The notes beneath the pieces were generated by a model. The model was given only the letters and a program-made list of their open reading frames with translations, did not search any database and had not been told where the DNA came from. DNA of 64,000 bases from Evernia prunastri (lineage: Eukaryota > Ascomycota > Lecanoromycetes > Lecanorales > Parmeliaceae): assembly GCA_003184365.1 (NCBI GenBank), contig NKYR01000154.1, positions 1 to 64,000 of the forward strand. The letters run 5' to 3'. Below are positions 55,821-64,000 of the stretch, one piece after another (position 1 is the first letter of the stretch; each line of letters opens with the position of its first letter). A program made the position numbers and the translations under genes.

Positions 55821-57050
55821 TCATACTCTTTCTACCGCCATCTGTTCAACATTTTCCAAACTATTCGACTCATCTGGAGTATCAGACCCGTGTCCTAATT
55901 CACAATCTGAGGGTGTGCGGGCGGCGGACCGAATCCCAAGCGAGTTTGTTACATGTATGTTCTTCAAGGGACCGAGGTTCTCTTCGAGACTAAAATCCGT
56001 CAGCTTCAACCCCAGCGTAGACTTAGCAGAGAGCATAGAACGAATGATACGTACTTGGCCCAAATTTCAACGTCGATGAGATCCCCTGTCTTTGGAATCA
56101 GAGATTGTGACTCACACATCATTTTCAAGGCGCCAAAACACTCACAGGTAATGTCTTCGCTCTTGAACTGGATGAGAATGGTCTTTCCAAGGGAGCAAGC
56201 AGCCGTACTTTCAGGTATCAGCATTCCAAACTTTGGCAAAACGGATTCATTTGTGCTTTCTCGTAGGGTGCCCAGTGCCATCAGGACAATCAGTCCTATC
56301 TTGGTGCGGGCATTCATCTGCAGTCCACGTAAGACAAATGTTGATAGCATGACACAGATGAAGTCCGTCGCGACGCCAAAGGCTATCCTCATGGTGAGCA
56401 GCTTTCAACATTATGGACATGCAAGCCTACTATTGAAAGCTTTGGAGGATCTAGAAAGATCAGAAGCTGGTATGCATCGTGCCTGTATGGCGGGATTCCA
56501 GACAGCCTCGAATGGTACGCACTGGAAACATATGACGAGGACATTCCCCAACATCAGGAGTGTCAGGATGGTTACTAAACTGATGAGGGTCCTTCTCATA
56601 ACCTTATGAGTACTGGCAATCATTCGTAAAATGAACAAGCATACGGAGAGTTTGACGAGACAGACACCAATAGCGCTCTGAATCTCGGAGAGTGTGGTCC
56701 ATTTCGTCGTTTCAATTATCTGCTGTTTAAACAAGTAGTATACGTGCCTGCGTATCCAGCATGAACCTGGAGCGTGATCAATGCGTTTCCGACCATTGTG
56801 GAAAACTGTAAAATCCTGTGTCAGCGAGCGTTTGCTAATAATGAAAAGGGCATTACCCCGGAGGTACATCTACCACCGCAGCCAAAATCGCGAAGTCGTC
56901 CCAACCCATGGTACTCTGCAGTATGGCTCTACAATACACTCGTACGAGGACTGTAATAGAAGCCAGAGCAAAGGTTGTCCAAGTAACGCCAAGTAACAGT
57001 GGCCCACGGTCTTCGTTAGAAGGCAATCGCACAACGGCTTCTTCAGCCAT
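55821..57050 (-). pseudogene. Fungal rhodopsin-domain integral membrane protein, frameshifted
   Basis: Starts MAEEAVVRLPSNEDRG, then LLLGVTWTTFALASITVLVR (TM1) and GWDDFAILAAVV. After an intron comes STMVGNALITLQVHAGY; then one G is missing at about 56745-56752 (GGATACGCAGGCACG where GGATACGGCAGGCACG is expected), so RHVYYLFKQQIIETTKWTTL continues in another frame. Further blocks: EIQSAIGVCLVKLSVCLFIL, FQCVPFEAVWNP and VATDFICVMLSTFVLRGLQM, and a C-terminal SDTPDESNSLENV tail. This is the seven-helix fungal rhodopsin_dom family often found near secondary-metabolite genes or with CFEM proteins; role mostly unknown. Confidence 0.72.
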
Positions 57051-59161
57051 GCTCTTGTCTCTAGCTTTCCGCGAAGATTCAACATTTGAGGTTGCCAGCA
57101 CGGGGCCCCAATGTGAGTCGTGTCGAAACTTGACGTTGAAGGAGAAAGCCTCATCAACGAAGGCCCCTCTCGAAGGAACCGATACATGCCGACTTCATGT
57201 AACACCAGCTTGTCGTCACGCGCTGTTCTGGTGCATTAAAGAATTAAGATGATCAATACGTGATAGAATAATGAATAGCCTAGCTGTATCGAACACCTGC
57301 AGTAAGACGGAGGACGGGAAAGCAATATTGGAGAAAAAAGCTAATTGTCAAGGCCGCAATGTGGGCAGTATTAGGCTAGACATATCGATCTTGCCCACCT
57401 TCTATTTGTCAGCCGTTCGATGGATCCATACGAGTATCGACTTGAAGGATAAAGAGAAATGGGACCAATGTCTATCAAGAAAGCAATGTGTGGAGAGTGG
57501 TGTCGCGCCAAGTAAATGCGAGGATCAACAGCAACCTCTCCGCTCGGAATGTGGGTCCAATGAGAAGCGGACCGAGGTGCTTGGATCCGCTTGTGCAGGT
57601 AAGGTAGGCGAATTGCATCATACTAATTTCTGCATTGGATCCAAGGTAGGTAGGCTGCGTACCTGACTCCTGAATTGCCACGCAGGATTTTGACTCAAAC
57701 TTCGCTGGAATACCTCAGGCAAGGATCTTCCACACTCTGGACTATTAAAGCAGTCTGATCCCTCGTCTGCATGAACTTATGCGTTGCCGGGCTATGGGCA
57801 GCTTTGATCTGCAATGAAGAAGACGTCGCCTTGGTTTATGGCCCTGAGGGATTTTCTTGCATGCAGGTCAGAGATGCTGAGCCGAAGCGTGGACTGAATC
57901 CATGCACATGTCGGAAAGAGGCGTATTTTTTGGCAGAAAATCCCAAATATCATTTCGGATCCATTACTTCGCAGGATTATCTTGGGCCCCTCGGAACACA
58001 GCAAGCAAGTTGAATAGGCATCCAAAGTACTTCTTACTCTTCAGCTGTCCCCATCCGACTGAGGAGTAAGAAACCAAATAAGTGTGACATTACATACTCC
58101 GTGGTCCTCCTATGAAAAATCGAAGAAAGCGTCATATCTACATCCTTTACGTTCTACCCCATCCTCAACGCGCATATATCTCATCCCCTCAAAACCGCGG
58201 GTCCAAACCCGATCTGAGGGTTTGTACTCGTATGAGATATCTTTGTGTTAAGAAAGAAGAATACTGAATCGAGTAAGTACTCTCAATTCTCAGACAAGAA
58301 AGCTCAGTTGACTAGGTAACGGCCCGGGGACACCCGGTCGGAACGTCACGAACATCTACTTACCTTAGGTAGAGTACCAATAAGTTACGGGTAAGGGGAG
58401 CTCCACCGGACCGAGTCGATACCAGGAGTCCTTGCACCAGAATCCAGCACTACCTAGTAGCAGCCCTGACCTTCATTCGGGATTGGTCCCGCGAATAGAC
58501 TCACAATTATTTCTAGCAGCGAGAAGACCTGGCAGGGACAATGGGCTCTCAAAAGTGAACCCCAGGTCAGGTGCATCTCCGAAACAGTTTCAAGCGCAAC
58601 ATGGGTGCGGTGGGATGTTATCTAGCGCGAAAGCCGTGGCGGTTGCAGGACTCATGGTACTGTACCGAGTACCTGAGTGCCGGACGCTTTCGTAACTACC
58701 TTAGACGCCAAAGCTAGACTCCTCGGTCCACCAGGTCCACGCGGACGAACATCCTTTGCTAGGCAGTCAAGGCTCCCTCTTATACGATAGCGACAACTGA
58801 TTAAAGAGACTATGAGTTTTTGCAAGAAGGCAATTGCCTTTTGCTCCGCGTGGGCTGACGTTTTCTTGAGTTGTGAGTTTGTTCCATGTAAACAAACCCA
58901 CAATTATCTACGTACACGACAGGACTTCCAACTCCGGAATCAGGTGTACAATTCGTCCCCTTGTGCAGATCATCCCCATCTCCTATGAATATGTGGTACA
59001 CGGGTAGGGGATTCTACCTGCCGCTATGATTGGTAACAGACCGTCACCGAAAACCAATCCCCAGTGTTGCTACATAGGGATACTTGTCTCCCTATATTAG
59101 TATAAGGCTACTTGTCTGCTTATATCTCTATGCCCCCGAACGTATGCACATGGCGTAAACC
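57051..59161. other. 2.1 kb gene-free stretch
   Basis: Frames up to about 130 codons exist (57271-57666 on +) but show no domain, signal peptide or splice support. This is the divergent upstream region of the rhodopsin-domain and P450 relics. Confidence 0.45.
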
Positions 59162-61088
59162 ATGACGTCTGATAAGTTGCCTCTGCCACGGGTATTCGAG
59201 AGCATGTTCTCAGTGTCAAGCTCTCAAATCTGCGGTTCTATCTCACTGCTAGTACTCATTGTGGTAAGCAAGCCTGTCTTTGTTAATAGTGTGATTCTTT
59301 GGGCGTGCTCTTACTGACTGTTAAGTGTGCTTCCGTCATCACCTATCGCATTACCGTTCATCCGTTAGCACATTACCCAGGGCCACCTTTGGCAAAGAAA
59401 ATCAACGCGTATGCTGCGTATCATGGTTTTCGCGGTGATATTCACATCGACATCTGGAGATGCCATGAGAGATATGGCACGTCTCAAGTACTCTCTCTCT
59501 CCCGTGACCTATCCTTGACTAATTTCCAAGTCGACAGGGCCTTTTGTGCGGTATGGCCCGAATCGCGTTGTTATGAACAGCCGTGAGAGCTTGAATGGTA
59601 GCTATAAACCTGATTGGCACTGTTATTTCCTTGGACTATGGTAACCTGCTTAGATATTTATGGTTTTGCCAAAAACGTGAAGAAATCCAAAGCATATCTC
59701 CCTATGGTACCAGATGAGAGGTCGCGGAGTACTTTGACCACCATTGATAAAAGTGATCATCGAGTCAAGCGTTCTCCGACAAAGCACTACGAGACTTCGA
59801 GCCGACCCTGCAGAAGCACATTGATGTCCTTTGCAACCTACTCGGTGAGAGCTGTGAATACGACGAGGATGGTTGGACAGAGGGCAAAACCATGCACGAC
59901 CGGTGTAAGACTTCCTTGCAACTTGTGAGACTGGAGTAGTGCTCATGATCACAATCCAAGTCAAATGGCTTACACTTGAGACGATATGCCAAATTGGGTT
60001 CGGAAAAGGATTACAACTTCTAGATCAAACCAAGAATCGTTTCATTATCGACCTGTTGCACGCTTTCAGCCTCAAGCTAGGGGTCTACATCCAATTTCCC
60101 ATGTTACAGAACTGGGGCCTGGAGAAAGTACTGGAAGTTGGACAGAAGATACAAGGTGGACATCAGGACTGGCGTGCTTGGGGTCGAGAGCTCGAAGACT
60201 CGATTTTGAGCGCTCATCATACCACACAAACGTCGCTTTTTGCTAGGATTCTTAGTTCTGAGGATTCCCAAGTCCAGGAAAGCTTTCCTGAGTCTGAGCT
60301 TCGTGCAGAAGGAATCTTCTTAATGCTAGCAGGTAACATATAGCTTCCCTCTTCATTGACCTACAAAGTCAAGAGTAGGGTGTATGCTAACGTTGTTGAT
60401 AACCATAGGCTCTGATACTACATCTGTCGTCTTGAGTGCTCTGTTCTTTTACCTGTCTCGATACCCGGAGGCCTACACTAAGATTGTTACCGAAGTACGC
60501 AATACGTTCCCGAGTCCGTCATCAATTCAATCGGGCTCTTCCTTAGAGTCTTGCGAATACCTCCACGCTTGTCTCAGTGAGGCCATGCGGATGTCACCTC
60601 CAACTTCGGGCTCTCCTTGGCGCGAATTTGAGCAAGGTGGAGCACTAGTGGCTGGCAAACACTTCCCCAGCGGTTACGATGTGGGATGTTGTTTGTATGC
60701 TGTGCATCACAACGAAGCATACTTCCCAGACTCTTTCAGATTCATACCCGAACGATGGATTGAAAGCGAACTTGCCGTCTCACCTGAGCAGCGCCAGCTT
60801 GCCGTCGGGGCACTCAAACCTTTCTCCCTCGGTCCGAGGGCCTGTGCTGGAAGATCTTTGGCGATACTAGAGTTGAGTTTGACGACAACAAAGATTCTGT
60901 GGGCCCTAGATTTCCGCCGCGCGAAAGGGTCCTCAGGGAGTTTGGGTGAAGGCAAGGTTGGGGCACCTTTGGGCAGACATCGGATTAACGAATACCAGCT
61001 CATCAGCCACATCCCCTCCTCAGGTAAAGGCCCTAGACTCCAGTTCCGCAAAAGACGATGTGAAATACCATCCTCCGCGAAGGAGTGA
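59162..61088 (+). pseudogene. Cytochrome P450 with a single frame-breaking deletion
   Basis: Exons 59162-59263, 59326-59476, 59538-59597, 59654-59904, 59961-60332 and 60409-61088. An N-terminal membrane anchor (SISLLVLIV) is followed by VHPLAHYPGPPLAKK, GPFVRYGPNRVVMNS, a substrate-recognition region, LMLAGSDTTS (I-helix oxygen motif), LHACLSEAMRMSP (ExxR), a PERW segment and FSLGPRACAGRSLA (heme-binding Cys). All phases agree except exon 4, which is off by one around 59765-59775. There HRVKR runs straight into FSDKALRDFEP, losing the usual 5-6 residues, as if the sequence between two CAAGCG copies was deleted. The second intron would need a GC donor (GGCACGT). Probably inactivated; the rest is well preserved. 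Confidence 0.75.
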
Positions 61089-61227
61089 ACAAGCTTGTCC
61101 TGTGACAGCTTCCAATGTTGTATTTTATTCGAGTTCTTGAAAGTCATCTGGGTGAGATAGAGAAGGTCTTCGCTAAATAGATGAGATGCCCACTTTCCAT
61201 TTAAGTATGAACTCTCTCGAGTTGCAG

Positions 61228-62121
61228 TTATCTTTCAATCCTAATCAACGAGAATTGAAATAGCATAGTACCAGGCCTCATCCAGGCATAATCTTCCTTT
61301 TCCAACCCCACAATTTCCAGACTTCCAAGCGAAGCCTTCACTGTCCAGCGGGTCCCAGTATCTTCTTCGATAATGCGCCACATTTCCCTCAAGCTCCCTA
61401 CATTATGATAGAACACCGAATCCCCACCCCATGAGCTGGTCACCTCTTGGGCATCATCACGACCAATTTGACATCCGAGAACAGCTGTACCGACCTTGGA
61501 TAAGAATACAAGCTGTCTGGCGATTTCAAGCTACTTTGCCCAACCAAAGAGATGTAGCACAGACCCCACATACACAACATCGATTTTGCCATGCAAAGCT
61601 TGAAGGGCCGAATCTGCATCAAGTATATCCGCTTTGATGAAATGAGCATTCATGGAATCCCGATCTCGAAACAGATCGTAGCCAATTTCCCAGAAGTCTC
61701 CAACGATGTCAGTTGCATACATGTTCGCCGTTGGCACTCCGTCGGCCGCCAGTCTTCGCAAATCTTGACCCATGCAGCAACCTATGTCTAGGAAAGTTTG
61801 ACCGTCCTTCAGACGCTCCACTATCGTGCCGTACGCATCCGAGTGAACGATGCTGGGTTCGAGAAAACCCCATGGCCGATGCACGGGTACGGACGGATCT
61901 TCCAGGCACGATCGCGCTTCGTAGATCTTCAGCAGCTTTTTAAAGACTGTGTCGGGACCGGGTCAATGAGTGCTTACAATCTGATTCAAATGGGATTCCA
62001 GCTCTGGCCCTGACAAGTTGCAGTACGATTCGAAGAGAGAGCGAACCGGGTCTCTCAAGTGGGTTCCGATTTCCGAACGATACCAAGGGGCGGCATTGCC
62101 CATGTCTCCTAGCGGCGCCAT
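61228..62121 (-). pseudogene. SAM-dependent methyltransferase with one nonsense codon
   Basis: Exon 1 is 62121-61978 (MAPLGDMGNAAPWYRSEIG) and exon 2 is 61935-61228; a 42-nt intron keeps phase (283 codons). FLDIGCCMGQDLRRLAADG is motif I of class I methyltransferases, YATDIVGDFWEIGYDLF follows, ILDADSALQALHGKIDVVYV is motifs II/III, and HNVGSLREMWRIIEEDTG with the C-terminal part completes the fold. A TAG at 61533-61531 sits inside HLFGWAK(stop)LEIARQLVFL; the frame continues 101 codons beyond to the real stop. CAG (Gln) to TAG is the simplest lesion. Relatives act in polyketide and other secondary-metabolite pathways. It is convergent with the P450 relic (139 bp between ends). Confidence 0.75.
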
Positions 62122-62742
62122 CTTTTTGTCTGAGTTCTTTCGAGTGGAGCGTCAAAACTTGTGTTAAGAGGAGTAGGTGTTGGAATTTGGCTATGTAGGA
62201 TTGATTGCTGATTGTATGGAGTCGTGTGAAGGCTACTTATATGCCTGAGAAGCATGTTGATTTGCCACATGAGGGGTCCTCAACACAGGAGTGCTGCATC
62301 ATTCCAACAAAGGGGCATGGTGGTCATTTGGACTTGCGAGAGCGCCAAATACGAGGTCACCAGACATTTACTGGCTGCATAGCCGTAATCGTAGGCTACA
62401 ACAGGAGTGAAAACTTCTCTTATCCCTTTCCTTTGTACTTAAATGAACCACGCTAGTCAGGGGCCAAAAAGTAGGCAATTAGGGACTGTTAGAGGCATAG
62501 AGTAGAGCCGGTAAGCTTGGATCGATGCAGGTATGATGTCATCGGGCATGGTAAATGTCGACTTCGGCCGTCTCTTCAAAGTGTGTGGTTGCATCCATCT
62601 GCATGATACTGTATTCCAATACAACCGAACGGAATGTTTCATTACCCGAATATCGTTGTCTTGTAAGAGCATCCAAATACATATTCATTTTAAGGAGCAC
62701 TTTGCCATTCATTCCAATAGAGAAAGAAGTGGGATTTTTATA
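62122..62742. other. Divergent upstream region
   Basis: 620 bp between methyltransferase and hydrolase starts; no gene seen. Confidence 0.5.
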
Positions 62743-64000
62743 ATGCGTACCGCGTCCATGTCGCCTACCTCGGCTGCTGCCGTCATTGAAAAGGTAAGAG
62801 CTAAATTTCGAGGGCTATCTCAATCTACGCTTTCCGAGCGCCAGGCGGTGAGCCTCCAGCAGACTCAAGTACCTGACGCACTATGGGTCAGCCACGCCAC
62901 CTTCCCTGCGCCAGAAGAAGACGACCTACGGCAGGCAATGATTGCGGTGATCAAACGCCTTGGGAACGAGGACGAACAATTTGACTGGCCAGAAACCGTA
63001 TCTGTTCAGGCAGAATGGATTGGCCAGCGGTCCTTGAACGAGAAAGAAACTTCGACATCACAGATTTCCGAGGAGGCCAAGTTTGTGAAACTCATGGCAA
63101 ACGTTTCGACTCGAACGACAATCCTCTACGTCCATGGGGGAGCTTACTAGTTGGTCTTCTCCGCAAACCTTGTCAAGTTGAACAGAGTCTTCCGTAGATG
63201 CTGATTCTGCCAACGTTGAAAATAGTCTCAATGGGTCTGGAAGCTGTCGATCGACTGTTTCTAGGCTCTCAATGCTCACCGGTGCCCGCTGTCTATCAAT
63301 CCAGTATCGACTGGCCCCGCAGTATCCGTTCCCCGCCGCTTTACTTGACATCTTGCTTGCCTACCTAAACCTTCTCCATCCAGCCCCAGGTTCATATCAT
63401 GACCCTGTTGAAGCATCGTCTATTGTCCTTGCTGGCGATAGTGCAGGTGCGAGCCTCTGTCTTGCTTTGATACAGGTAATGCTCGAATTGAAAAGGGGAC
63501 AGACCATGGATCCTTTAATACGTTTCCACAATCGCAATGTTGCAGTTCAGATGCCGGCTGGAATCGCCCTGCTTAGCGTCGTTGGAGACATGACCCAGGC
63601 TCTTCCTTCGTGGCTAGAGAATGAGAGGTACGATATACTTCGCGAGGCCCCACCAACAGCTCAAGCTGGTTTTCCGAAAGACAGCATTTGGCCATCTGAT
63701 CCGCCTCGTTACGACCCATACTGCAACGATTCGGCGCTTTGCCATCCACTTATCGCTCCTGCTGCAGCAGTGAGCTGGGCCGGCGCACCACCGATGTGGA
63801 TAGCCTGTGGAGAGAAGCGTTTAACGGACTCCGCTAAGATCATTGCGCGAACTGCCGCTCAGGACGGCGTCTGCGTTTTATGGGAGGAGTACCAGTCAAT
63901 GCCACACACCTGGGCTCAGATCTTCCCACAATGGCCACAATCGATCCAGTGCTTTGAAAGCTGGGCGCAAGCATGCAAGCAATTTGGAGAAGGCCGCGAA
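62743..64000 (+). pseudogene. Alpha/beta-hydrolase (GDXG lipase/esterase type), broken; runs to window edge
   Basis: Starts MRTASMSPTSAAAVIEK. ILYVHGGAY at 63121-63147 is the oxyanion-hole HGG motif and is followed at once by TAG (63148). A second frame then carries on after another in-frame TGA: SLNGSGSCRSTVSRLSMLTG, IQYRLAPQYPFPAALLD, VLAGDSAGASLCLAL (nucleophile Ser in GDSAG), CGEKRLTDSAK (acid region) and SMPHTWAQIFP (catalytic His). All catalytic elements remain but lie in two frames separated at about 63148-63180. The C-terminus lies at or beyond the window end. An unrecognised intron at the break is possible but I find no workable donor. Confidence 0.68.

Noticed and set aside
57271..57666. 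131-codon + strand Cys-containing frame
   Set aside because: No signal peptide, domain or splice support; in a gene-free interval between two relics.
1..64000. General sequencing error as the cause of all broken frames
   Set aside because: A dozen long housekeeping genes with up to eleven exons read cleanly; lesions are confined to accessory families and are biased to CpA-to-TpA in the left island.

Overview
The window reads as a filamentous ascomycete (Pezizomycotina) chromosome. Genes carry many short introns (about 45-75 nt, GT..AG, with CTRAC-type branch sites), and the accessory families present (NACHT/ankyrin proteins, DUF7924, fungal rhodopsin-domain proteins, P450s, fungal thaumatin-like proteins) are typical of that group. 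Family resemblance makes me favour Leotiomycetes (Helotiales). That is recollection, not a computed placement.

Layout. (1) 1-3.3 kb: 3' part of a DUF7025-type AAA+ ATPase and a secreted thaumatin-like protein. (2) 3.3-17.6 kb: a gene graveyard. It holds relics of a NACHT protein, a DUF7924 protein, a P-loop kinase, a HeLo-like/ankyrin protein, an alpha/beta-hydrolase-NB-ARC protein, an ankyrin fragment on the opposite strand, a casein-kinase-1 copy without its catalytic Asp, and one unidentified protein. In the two best-preserved relics every nonsense codon fits CpA to TpA change, as in repeat-induced point mutation (RIP). (3) 18-24.4 kb: three apparently intact multi-exon genes that I cannot assign to any family, with a MITE-like hairpin and tandem repeats between them. 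(4) 24.4-26 kb: AT-rich sequence with a perfect pol III B-box and a SNF2 helicase tail relic. (5) 26.8-53.9 kb: mostly compact housekeeping genes: Ariadne RBR ubiquitin ligase, HD-domain cyanamide-hydratase-like protein, a secreted Cys-rich protein, RPL28 (uL15), CDC7 kinase, condensin subunit 1, NatC catalytic subunit, phospholipid:diacylglycerol acyltransferase, exportin-5/Msn5, complex I GRIM-19 subunit, a sugar-type MFS relic, trehalose-6-phosphate synthase, and a BolA protein. (6) 54.3-64 kb: a run of five metabolic-type genes (MFS transporter, rhodopsin-domain membrane protein, cytochrome P450, methyltransferase, alpha/beta-hydrolase), each broken by a truncation, frameshift or stop. It looks like a recently dead secondary-metabolism or catabolic cluster.

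All housekeeping genes splice into clean frames, so the lesions in the accessory regions are unlikely to be general sequencing error. The best candidate for something undescribed is the trio of intact orphan genes at 18-24.4 kb. One is rich in amphipathic helix, one has a glycine-zipper-like hydrophobic stretch plus a tetrapeptide-repeat tail, and one is a small protein with a hydrophobic Gly/Leu segment. All exon boundaries were read by eye from splice signals and phase and have not been checked against transcripts.
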